Shown here: piece after piece, positions 1 to 6,592 of the stretch
How the letters are laid out: each line of letters begins with the position of its first letter
Numbering within the stretch: position 1 is the first letter of the stretch
Origin: CAZUCD01 sp964618855
GTDB taxonomy: Bacteria; Sumerlaeota; Sumerlaeia; SLMS01; JANRJK01
Assembly (NCBI GenBank): GCA_964618855.1
Contig: CAZUCD010000166.1
Coordinates: 1-7,726, forward strand
Reading direction: 5' to 3'
DNA length: 7,726 nucleotides
The notes under the pieces: model-generated
Told to the model about the DNA's origin: nothing
The model's database searches: none
The model's input: only the letters and a program-made list of their open reading frames with translations
Translations under genes and position numbers: made by a program

Positions 1-86
1 CCCGCAAGCACCTTTGGCGCACCGAGGCCGAGAAGCTCGACAGGGAGATGATCCGGCTCGTCCGGATGAAGGGCGCGCCGGCGTGA
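1..86 (+). CDS. 3' end of an unidentified upstream gene (partial)
   Basis: The frame with codons starting at position 3 is open from the window edge to a TGA at 84-86. It encodes a 27-residue charged tail (RKHLWRTEAEKLDREMIRL, then VRMKGAPA) that looks like an amphipathic helix. The TGA overlaps the GTG start of the cyclase in the four bases GTGA (83-86), a typical arrangement for translationally coupled genes in GC-rich bacteria, and this supports both the frame and the downstream start. Too little is present to assign a family. The length and start of the gene lie outside the window. Confidence 0.6.
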   Translation, partial: RKHLWRTEAEKLDREMIRLVRMKGAPA

Positions 87-2323
87 GCCGCGACGCCATC
101 GGCGCCAGGGCACTGGCGGGCTCCGTCGCCGGACGCGTCACCCGGCGGGAGAATCGCCCCTCCTCCCGCGTCCTTCTCGCCATCGCAGCAGCCGCCGCGG
201 CCATCGGCCTCCTTGCCAGCCCCGCCCTCCTGCGGCTGGAGGACCTCAGCTACGATGCGCGCATGCGCATGAGGCAGAACCTCGCGCCGCAGCCGCCCCT
301 GCCCGGAATCGTCGTCGTCGGCATAGGCGAGGAGGACCTGGGCCTTGGCGCGGGGGACCTTACGCGCCGCAAGGCGTACATCGACCTGCTCAACTCCGCA
401 CGGGAGTGGGGGGCGAGGCTCGTCGTGTTCGACATCTTCTTCGAGGACGAGCGCGAACTCGACGACCTGTTTGCGCACGCGATTTCGGGGATGCCCAGTG
501 TGCTCGCATGCCGCTTCCGCGCAAGGGCACCCGCCCCCATCGCACCGGATGCACCCCCGCCGGACGATGTCGCCACCCTGCGGGCGCGCATACTCGCGGA
601 GTCCGACCGCGCGGTCCTTGGCTCGATGCTACTCGGCACGGTCCGCCCCTACCTGGACCAGCTCGAGACAGCCCACGAGGCGGCACGCGGGGCGGATCCG
701 GATTCCCCGGAGGCGCAATCGAGGCGCGAGGTCGCCCTCCGTCTGGCATGGATGCACATCGTGAGGCGGGAGGGGCTCGAACGGCTCCAGATGCTCGGCA
801 GTGGGCGCGAGCGCGGCACGGCCCCCGGGGGCACGCCGCCGGTCGTGCAGCGCTACTCGCCGCTCAGCCCGCCACTTCTGTCGCAGGGCGGCCTCTCCGG
901 GTTCGCCAACATCGAGAAGGGGAGCGAGGACGTCGTCAGGCGCGCCCCACTCGTGATGGAATGGAACGGAAGGCTCTACCCAAGCCTCTCCCTTGCCGCT
1001 GCCTTGCGCCTGAACGGCGTTGCATGGCCCGACGCCCGGATCGCCTGGGGGGACGCCATCGAGTTCGACTCCGCAGCCTCTCCCGGAAAACGCATCCGCA
1101 TCCCCATCGATGAAAGCGGCCGCTACCTCGTGAACTTCCGGGGCGCGGAGGAGCACCTCAACTCCCAGCCGACCATCTCGGAGGTGGTCTCCCCGTTCCT
1201 CGACCGGGAACGGCAGGCGTCGCGCCTCCCGGACAGGTTTCGCGAGGCCGTTGTGCTGGTGGGGGAGGTCATCACGGCGGGGGAGGGCACGGACGTGGAG
1301 CCGATCCCGCTCCAGGCTGCCTACCCCATGGTCGGGCTGCACGCAAACGTGCTCGACAACGTGCTGCGCGGGGACTTCCTGCGGGTGCCGCCGCGATGGG
1401 CGGCCCATGCCATCACGGCGCTGCTGCTGGCCCTGGGTGCCGGCCTCTTCCGGTTCCGCAGCGTTCGCGTCACCCTGGTCGCTCTGGGAGGCACCCTCCT
1501 GATCTACGCCGGCGGGAGCCTGCTGGCCTTCATGCAGGGCAACCTCGTCCTCCCCGTGGCGCTGCCGCTCGTGGTGTGCCTCTTCGGCTGGGCGTTGATG
1601 GGTGCTCACGCATGGGGCGTCTCCGAGCGGGATCGCCGCCTCGTCCGCGAGGTCTTCGGCAAGGCCGTTTCCCCCCGCATCGGGGAGGAAATCCTCTCGC
1701 GCATCGAGGACCCGCAGCTCTGGGGCTCCGAACGCACGATCACCGTCCTCTTCGTGGACATCCGGGGCTACACCACGCTCTCGGAGGGGGCCGAGCCGGC
1801 AGTGCTGCTTGGCTTGCTCGACCAGTTCTACGACGTCGTGTCCGATTGCGTCTTCCGCAACGATGGGCAGGTGAACAAGTTTCTCGGCGATGCGGTGCTG
1901 GCCCTGTTCGGGGCGCTCCCGGAGGAATCCCCCAACCATGCTGAACGGGCGATCCGCGCCGCCGCGCAGGTCCAGATACGCATGGCGGAACTCAACGCGG
2001 GTGACGGCTCCGGCTTGCGGCTCCGCACGGGGGCGGGAATCAATACGGGACCCGCGACCGTCGGCATCGTCGGCCGCAGGGAGACGCGGTTCGAGTACAC
2101 TGCCATCGGCGACAGCGTGAACGTGGCCTCGCGGCTGCAGGGCCAGGCGGCCGAGGGGCAATGCGCCCTCGGTGGCGAAGTGGTGGCCGCGGTGGGCGGA
2201 CCGGACGCCGCCGTCTTCTCGGAACTCGCACTCGCGCTCAAGCCGGCAGGTTCCGTTGCCGTGAAGGGACGCCGCCAGCCCGTCGAGGTCTACATCGCCG
2301 AACCCAAGGAGCGGAAACCCTGA
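83..2323 (+). CDS. CHASE2-domain class III adenylate cyclase, membrane-bound
   Basis: This protein probably makes cyclic AMP from ATP in response to an extracytoplasmic signal. I place the start at GTG 83 (746 aa), because it overlaps the upstream stop and has GAAGGG-like Shine-Dalgarno bases about 9 nt upstream; an earlier TTG at 14 would run deep into the previous gene. In order from GTG 83 there are: a first membrane segment (about residues 30-50, Ala/Leu-rich); a CHASE2 sensor domain (about 51-432, with LEDLSYDARMRMRQ and LVVFDIFFED); three membrane segments (about 439-458, 461-484 and 486-512); a short linker; and a cyclase domain (about 551-720). The metal-binding aspartates are D559 (FVDIRGYT) and D603 (KFLGDAV). 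The purine-selecting pair is K599 and T673 (EYTAIGD), and the transition-state pair is N680/R684 (SVNVASR). From family knowledge, Lys plus Thr is the class IIIb adenylate cyclase pattern, so cAMP is favoured over cGMP. The catalytic set looks intact. The signal sensed is unknown. Confidence 0.93.
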   Translation: MSRDAIGARALAGSVAGRVTRRENRPSSRVLLAIAAAAAAIGLLASPALLRLEDLSYDARMRMRQNLAPQPPLPGIVVVGIGEEDLGLGAGDLTRRKAYIDLLNSAREWGARLVVFDIFFEDERELDDLFAHAISGMPSVLACRFRARAPAPIAPDAPPPDDVATLRARILAESDRAVLGSMLLGTVRPYLDQLETAHEAARGADPDSPEAQSRREVALRLAWMHIVRREGLERLQMLGSGRERGTAPGGTPPVVQRYSPLSPPLLSQGGLSGFANIEKGSEDVVRRAPLVMEWNGRLYPSLSLAAALRLNGVAWPDARIAWGDAIEFDSAASPGKRIRIPIDESGRYLVNFRGAEEHLNSQPTISEVVSPFLDRERQASRLPDRFREAVVLVGEVITAGEGTDVEPIPLQAAYPMVGLHANVLDNVLRGDFLRVPPRWAAHAITALLLALGAGLFRFRSVRVTLVALGGTLLIYAGGSLLAFMQGNLVLPVALPLVVCLFGWALMGAHAWGVSERDRRLVREVFGKAVSPRIGEEILSRIEDPQLWGSERTITVLFVDIRGYTTLSEGAEPAVLLGLLDQFYDVVSDCVFRNDGQVNKFLGDAVLALFGALPEESPNHAERAIRAAAQVQIRMAELNAGDGSGLRLRTGAGINTGPATVGIVGRRETRFEYTAIGDSVNVASRLQGQAAEGQCALGGEVVAAVGGPDAAVFSELALALKPAGSVAVKGRRQPVEVYIAEPKERKP
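2306..2317 (+). promoter_or_regulatory. Shine-Dalgarno region for the lipoprotein gene
   Basis: AAGGAG (2306-2311), followed by GGAAA (2313-2317), lies inside the last codons of the cyclase gene, 7-13 nt before the ATG at 2325. Because it sits just before the cyclase stop (TGA 2321-2323), ribosomes finishing the cyclase would be delivered to the next start, which supports translational coupling. Confidence 0.5.
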
Positions 2324-2324
2324 C

Positions 2325-3041
2325 ATGCCCAGACTGGTCCTCGTGCTGTGCCTGTTGTTCGGAGTCAGCGGGTGCGGCTCTCCATCCGTTCGCTTCAACA
2401 GCGTGTCCCCGTACGCTCCAATCTTCAGCCGGCCCGGGTGGGCGGCATTGGTCCGCCCCGAGGGAGTGGGGGAGGAGTTCGTGAAGGTGTCGCAGGGGGG
2501 CGGGTTGTTCGCCCAGTCGCAGAAGGTGTACTGGGCCGGTGCCATCGACGCGCAGGCCTACGCGCGCTTCAAGGCGTGCTTCGCGGGCGGGGCGGTCATC
2601 ATGGACGAATCCGAGGCGGTCGAGATGGAACGGGTCATCCAGGCCGCGCGGGCGGAAGGCGCCAGCCCTGGCAACGACCCGCGAGCATGGCGCGAGGCCA
2701 TCGAGCGCGCGCGCGCCGCCTCCACCATCCTGGCCGGCGACGAGGCCGCAAACCGCGCGTGGGAAAACGCGATGAATCCCCCCGCCGTCGTGATTCGGTT
2801 CAGCGACGCCGGGCTCGCCTTCGAGAACAGGCGCCCCGTGTTCCGCGCGAAGGCCGTCGCCACCGAGCCACTCACCACGCGCGTCTTCCTCGACCGCACC
2901 TACCGCACTCAGGGCCGCACCGTCTCCCCACGCGAGGACTCTGGCGCCCTCTCGCGGTCGCTGCAGGAGTCGGTCTCCGACGCCGTCAACGGCGCGATGA
3001 TCGCCCTCGCCCGCGACGTCAATGCTGCCCTCTCAGAGTAG
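2325..3041 (+). CDS. Unrecognised lipoprotein
   Basis: I do not recognise the family. The 238-aa product begins with a short hydrophobic signal peptide (MPRLVLVLCLLFGVSGC) ending in a lipobox VSGC, so C17 is the probable lipidated residue. Gly follows at +2, with no Asp retention signal, so by the enterobacterial rule it would go to the outer membrane; that rule may not hold in this organism. The mature part has a Gly/aromatic-rich first third, a helical charged middle (about residues 95-150), a likely beta region (about 154-195), and a C-terminal helix (about 207-236, LSRSLQESVSDAVNGAMIAL onward). The ATG lies one base after the cyclase stop. Since the cyclase has a large extracytoplasmic sensor, a periplasmic partner role is conceivable, but that is inference from position only. 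Confidence 0.85.
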   Translation: MPRLVLVLCLLFGVSGCGSPSVRFNSVSPYAPIFSRPGWAALVRPEGVGEEFVKVSQGGGLFAQSQKVYWAGAIDAQAYARFKACFAGGAVIMDESEAVEMERVIQAARAEGASPGNDPRAWREAIERARAASTILAGDEAANRAWENAMNPPAVVIRFSDAGLAFENRRPVFRAKAVATEPLTTRVFLDRTYRTQGRTVSPREDSGALSRSLQESVSDAVNGAMIALARDVNAALSE

Positions 3042-3045
3042 CCCC

Positions 3046-4122
3046 GTGTCCCGCCGCAACCTGCACAGGAAGGAAGGGGGCGAGGTCCTCGACACCGCGG
3101 AGAACGACGCCGTGCCGCGCGAGGGACGCGAGGAGATCGCCGTACCGGAATCCGCGGCCGGCATGCGGCTCGACACGTGGCTCTCCCGCCTTCCCGGGTT
3201 TCCCTCCCGGTCGCGCATGCAGCAACTCGTGAAGGATGGCCTCGTCCTTGTCGGCGGGGTTCCCGCAGGCAAGAGCCACGAACTGCGCGGCGGCGAGGTG
3301 ATCGCCATCGAGTGGCCACCGCGCGAGGACGCGTGGCCCCGGCCGGAGCCGATACCACTCGACGTCGTCTTCGAGGATGCCCACCTGCTCGTCATCAACA
3401 AGCAGCACGGCCTGATCACGCATCCCGCGCCGGGCAACCCCGACGGCACTCTCGTCAATGCGGTCCTGCACCATTGCACCGACCTGCCGGGAATCTACGG
3501 CATCCGCCGCCCGGGCATCGTGCACCGGCTCGACCGGGATACCACGGGGCTGATCGTCGTCGCGAAGTCCGAGCTTGCGATGCGTTCCCTCGCGCGGCAG
3601 ATCGGCGAGCGCACGGCGAAGCGCACCTACTGCGCCGTCGTCATTGGGGACCCGACGTGGGAGGAGATCACCGTGGACGCCGCGATCGGGCGCGACGAGG
3701 CGAACCGGCTGAAGCGCGCCATCGACGGGGCCTTCCCCCGGCCCGCGGTCAGCCACTTCAGCGTCCTCCGCCGCGCCCACCACCACACGCTCATCGAGGC
3801 ACGCCTCGAGACGGGGCGCACCCACCAGATTCGGATCCACTTCTCGCACATCGGCCACCCGATCCTGGGGGACGAGCTTTACGGCGGGTCCGCGGCCCGG
3901 TCGCTCGAACGGCTCCGCCACGCGCCATCCGCGCTCAGGAGTGCGGTCTCCGGTTTCGGGCGCCCGTGCCTGCACGCGCGGCGGCTGGAGTTCACGCACC
4001 CGGCAACCGGAGTGCGCATGGCCTTCGAGGTCCCGCCCCCCGCTGACGCGAACGAGCTGATTGCCGCCCTGTGGCCGGGGGAGCCGCTCCCCTTCACCGA
4101 GCGAAGGACCGGCGCCGAGTGA
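3046..4122 (+). CDS. RluA/RluD-family 23S rRNA pseudouridine synthase
   Basis: It converts specific uridines to pseudouridine in structured RNA, most likely 23S rRNA, in the cytoplasm. From GTG 3046 (358 aa) there is an N-terminal S4 RNA-binding domain (about residues 31-92: MRLDTWLSRLPGFPSRSRMQ, then LVKDGLVLVGG), followed by the catalytic domain. Visible family motifs are VINKQHGLITHPAPGNPDGT, the catalytic loop GIVHRLDRDTTGL with the nucleophilic Asp at about residue 163, and RLETGRTHQIRIHFSHIGHP with LGDELYGG. The S4 domain and HPAPGNPDGT resemble RluD more than RluA, but target positions cannot be read from sequence, so I give no symbol. The start is uncertain. ATG 3022 overlaps the lipoprotein by 20 bases and has no Shine-Dalgarno; GTG 3046 follows the lipoprotein stop by 4 bases; GTG 3112 has GGAG 9 nt upstream and gives the usual short N-terminus. 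The stop overlaps the next start. Confidence 0.95.
   Translation: MSRRNLHRKEGGEVLDTAENDAVPREGREEIAVPESAAGMRLDTWLSRLPGFPSRSRMQQLVKDGLVLVGGVPAGKSHELRGGEVIAIEWPPREDAWPRPEPIPLDVVFEDAHLLVINKQHGLITHPAPGNPDGTLVNAVLHHCTDLPGIYGIRRPGIVHRLDRDTTGLIVVAKSELAMRSLARQIGERTAKRTYCAVVIGDPTWEEITVDAAIGRDEANRLKRAIDGAFPRPAVSHFSVLRRAHHHTLIEARLETGRTHQIRIHFSHIGHPILGDELYGGSAARSLERLRHAPSALRSAVSGFGRPCLHARRLEFTHPATGVRMAFEVPPPADANELIAALWPGEPLPFTERRTGAE
4104..4108 (+). promoter_or_regulatory. Shine-Dalgarno deciding the GTG start at 4119
   Basis: AAGGA lies 10 nt upstream of GTG 4119, inside the end of the pseudouridine synthase gene. It supports a start at 4119 rather than an earlier in-frame start at 4071, which has no comparable site and would overlap the previous gene by about 50 bases. 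Confidence 0.5.
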
Positions 4123-5627
4123 GCACCAATCCCGTGTGGACGAGGAACCTCTCGGGACGGACCGCGGCGGTCGTCGGTGCGGGCGTCGCCGGGCTCTCGG
4201 CCGCCATCGCACTGGCGCTGCGCGGCGCCCAGGTCACCGTGCTGGAGCGACGCGAGTTCGCGGGCGGACGCCTTGGGCGCGACTCCCGCGGCGAGTACTC
4301 CTGGGACCTCGGGCCCTCCATCATCCACTATCCGCAGGCATTCACCAAGCTGTGGTCGCAGGCGGGGCTTCGATTTTCCGACTTCGTGGACATGCGCCCC
4401 GTCGATCCCATCTACCGCGCCATCCTCGGTGAAGGGGAGGCCATCGACGTCTGGACCGATCCGGAGAGGCTGCGGGATGAGATCGCGCGCCTCGACACCG
4501 GTGACGCGGACAGGCTGGCGGGCTTCATCCGCAAGGCCTCTGCAACACGGCGCGACATCGAGGAGCGGCACCTGCTTCGGCCCCGGCGGACGTGGCGGAC
4601 GCCCGAGCCCGGCCGCGCCGGCGTCGATGCCGAGTCATCCTACTTCGGCGCCCTGCGCAGGCAGTTCCGGCACCCCACGACCATAGCGCTCCTCGCGCAC
4701 GCGGCGTGGTGGCTGGGTTTTCCGCCGACGACCATGGCTCCCGCGATGCGGTTCACCGCAGCCACCGAGTGGAAGCACGAGTGCTGGTACCCCGTGGACG
4801 GCATGCCGGGGTTGATCGCGGCATTCGTCAGGCTCGCGGAGTTGTCAAAGGTCGCCATCGAGACGAACGCGGACGTCGAGAACATCCGTCCCGATGGCCC
4901 GGGCCGCCACGTCGTCTCCGGGACAGGCTTCGAACCCGTCCACGCGGACATCGTGGTTTCGACCGCCGACCCGCTCGTGACCGTGGACGAGTTGCTGGAG
5001 GGCGGGCCCCATCGTGCGGCCGCGGCGCGCAGGCTTGGCGCCCGCAGACGCGGGTTCTCGAACCTCGTCGTGCTTGTCGGCGCGCGGAAGCGATGGCCGG
5101 GACTCCGCCACCGCACCGTCGTCTTTGGTCCGCTCGGGCTGGAGGAGGAAATGCGCATGATCGATGGCTGGGGGGCTCCCTGCTCGGTTCCCACCGTCGA
5201 TGTCATGTGGTCGGGCGCGCTCGGCGGGACGGGCTCGCCGGAGGGGAAGTCCTCCATCGTGCTCCGCACGATGGCGCCCCGCGTCACGGCCGAATGGAAG
5301 TGGTCCGACAGCGTGACGGCGGACCACCGCCAGAGGATCCTCGACCACGTGGAGAAACACCTCCTCGGCGGGCTGATGAAGCACCTCGACGTGGAGGTGA
5401 CGATGCCCCCGACGCATTTCCGCGACGAGTACCTGCTGCCCGACGGCGATCTCCATGGGGCGGGTTTCGGAGGCAGGCACGGCGCGATGGTCAAGGCGCC
5501 AAACCGGATTCCGGAGATCCCGGGAGTGTACTTCGCCGGGGTCGGGTCGCACCCTGGGCCGCTGGTCTCATGGATGTGCCTGTCCGGGATGCATGCGGCG
5601 GAGTGCGCCGCGCGCGACGCAGGCTAG
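4119..5627 (+). CDS. CrtI-like (phytoene desaturase family) FAD-dependent oxidoreductase
   Basis: This is a 502-aa flavoprotein of the phytoene desaturase/amine oxidase fold, which dehydrogenates, isomerises or saturates isoprenoid chains. The N-terminus has a Rossmann FAD-binding motif at about residues 16-51 (VVGAGVAGLSAAIALALRG, then the acidic end of strand 2 at VLERREFAGGRL). The next block, WDLGPSIIHYP, matches the family's conserved DxGPS region. Mid-protein, CWYPVDGMPGLIAAF matches the YPxGGM segment of CrtI-type enzymes. The C-terminus, IPGVYFAGVGSHPGPLVSW followed by MCLSGMHAA, is the family's second flavin-contact motif. Length is typical (about 490-520 aa). The GTG start overlaps the upstream TGA in GTGA (4119-4122). 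No phytoene synthase or other carotenoid gene is visible here, so the substrate is open: a carotenoid, another polyprenyl compound, or a CrtI-like enzyme of unrelated role such as a retinol-saturase relative. It ends the + strand unit, 5 bases from a convergent gene. Confidence 0.88.
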   Translation: MSTNPVWTRNLSGRTAAVVGAGVAGLSAAIALALRGAQVTVLERREFAGGRLGRDSRGEYSWDLGPSIIHYPQAFTKLWSQAGLRFSDFVDMRPVDPIYRAILGEGEAIDVWTDPERLRDEIARLDTGDADRLAGFIRKASATRRDIEERHLLRPRRTWRTPEPGRAGVDAESSYFGALRRQFRHPTTIALLAHAAWWLGFPPTTMAPAMRFTAATEWKHECWYPVDGMPGLIAAFVRLAELSKVAIETNADVENIRPDGPGRHVVSGTGFEPVHADIVVSTADPLVTVDELLEGGPHRAAAARRLGARRRGFSNLVVLVGARKRWPGLRHRTVVFGPLGLEEEMRMIDGWGAPCSVPTVDVMWSGALGGTGSPEGKSSIVLRTMAPRVTAEWKWSDSVTADHRQRILDHVEKHLLGGLMKHLDVEVTMPPTHFRDEYLLPDGDLHGAGFGGRHGAMVKAPNRIPEIPGVYFAGVGSHPGPLVSWMCLSGMHAAECAARDAG

Positions 5628-5632
5628 CCGGG

Positions 5633-6589
5633 TCAGGGCCCCGGGAACAACTCGTCGAGCTTTGCGAAGACCTCGGCCGAGACCTGCACCTTTGGAGCGC
5701 GGCAGTTCTCCACCACCTGCTGCGGGCGCGAGGCGCCGATGATGCAGGACGCGACCTCCGGCCTGCGCAGGATCCACGCGAGCGCAAGCTGCGCCACGGA
5801 CACCCCGGCCTCCGCGGCCAGCGGATCCAGCACGGCGATCCGCGCCAGCAGCTCCGAGTCCTGCGCCTTTGCCTTCACGAAGTAGTTTTGCCGCGCATCC
5901 GACGCCCGCGAGCCCTGCGGCAGGGCCGCGTTGGGCCGGTACTTCCCCGTCAGGAGCCCCTGCGCGAGCGGCGACCACACGATCTGGCCGATGCCATGCG
6001 CCGCACAGACGGGCATCACACCACGCTCGATACCGCGAGTGAGCAGGTTGTACTGCGGCTGGCTGCTCACCGGAGCCGTCCATCCACCGCGGCGGCAGAC
6101 CTCCATGCAGCGCTCCACCTGCGACTTGCTCCACTCCGAAAAACCCCAGTAGAGGACGAGTCCGCGCCGCACGAGATCATCCATCGCCCGCACCGTCTCC
6201 TCCAGCGGCGTCTCCTCGTCGTAGCGGTGGCACTGGTAGATGTCGATGTACTCCGTCTGGAGCCTGCGCAGGCTCGCCTGGCACTGCTCGAGGACGTGCT
6301 TGCGGGAGAGCCCGCGGTCGTTCGGGCCCTCGCCGACGGGGAAGAAGACCTTCGTGGCCAGCACGTAGGATGAGCGCGGCCGCGAGGGGAGCACGCGCCC
6401 GAGGAACTCCTCGCACTTGCCCTGCGCGTACACGTTCGCCGTGTCGATCAGGTTGATGCCGCAGTCGAACGCCGTGGCGACGATCTCGCGCCCGGTGTCC
6501 TCGTCCACGGCATTGCCAAATGTCAGCCAGCTCCCGAGCGAAATCTCCGACACCTTCAGCCCCGTGTTGCCGAGTTGGCGGTAGCGCAC
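5633..6589 (-). CDS. Aldo/keto reductase, Kv-beta/YghZ-like
   Basis: This 318-aa cytoplasmic enzyme probably reduces an aldehyde or ketone with NADPH. It forms a complete (alpha/beta)8 aldo/keto reductase. The catalytic tetrad is visible: D49 and Y54 (LIDTANVYAQG), K80 (VLATKVFF) and H121 (IYQCHRYD). Further family marks are the N-terminal MRYRQLGNTGLKVSEISLG, VLYWGFSEWS, the SQPQYNLL segment, WSPLAQGLLTGKY, and the cofactor-phosphate motif CIIGASRPQQVVEN near residues 282-295. WGFSEWS, QPQYNL and SPLAQGLLTGKY place it close to potassium-channel beta subunits and YghZ-type reductases. The GTG start at 6589 lies three bases after the amidohydrolase stop, with GAGG about 9 nt upstream inside that gene. 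The substrate cannot be deduced; co-transcription with an amidohydrolase suggests a shared catabolic route. Confidence 0.95.
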   Translation of the reverse strand: MRYRQLGNTGLKVSEISLGSWLTFGNAVDEDTGREIVATAFDCGINLIDTANVYAQGKCEEFLGRVLPSRPRSSYVLATKVFFPVGEGPNDRGLSRKHVLEQCQASLRRLQTEYIDIYQCHRYDEETPLEETVRAMDDLVRRGLVLYWGFSEWSKSQVERCMEVCRRGGWTAPVSSQPQYNLLTRGIERGVMPVCAAHGIGQIVWSPLAQGLLTGKYRPNAALPQGSRASDARQNYFVKAKAQDSELLARIAVLDPLAAEAGVSVAQLALAWILRRPEVASCIIGASRPQQVVENCRAPKVQVSAEVFAKLDELFPGP

Positions 6590-6592
6590 GCG

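Noticed and set aside
14..82. TTG at 14 as the start of the cyclase.
   Set aside because: It would overlap the upstream gene by about 70 bases and add a charged extension without hydrophobic or domain features. GTG 83 has a Shine-Dalgarno and the GTGA overlap.
629..2545. Long open frame of 638 codons on the - strand opposite the cyclase and lipoprotein genes.
   Set aside because: It is antisense to a clearly functional cyclase, has His/Arg/Gly-rich composition with no domain I recognise, and spans the junction of two real genes. Long shadow frames are expected at this GC content.
2705..2720. Run of alternating GC (GCGCGCGCG) in the lipoprotein gene.
   Set aside because: It is short and explained by Glu-Arg-Ala-Arg-Ala codons in a GC-rich genome. 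There is no repeat structure around it.
3019..4212. Open frame of 397 codons on the - strand opposite the pseudouridine synthase.
   Set aside because: It mirrors the codon structure of a well-supported gene and shows no family motif.
5628..5644. Small inverted repeat CCGGG/CCCGG at the convergent junction as an intrinsic terminator.
   Set aside because: The stem has only 5 bp and is not followed by a T tract on either strand, and such short GC palindromes are common here.
4592..6373. Open frame of 593 codons on the + strand across the CrtI-like gene and the convergent reductase.
   Set aside because: It is out of frame with the CrtI-like gene and antisense to the reductase, with Arg-rich low-complexity translation. 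It crosses two real genes and is a GC artefact.
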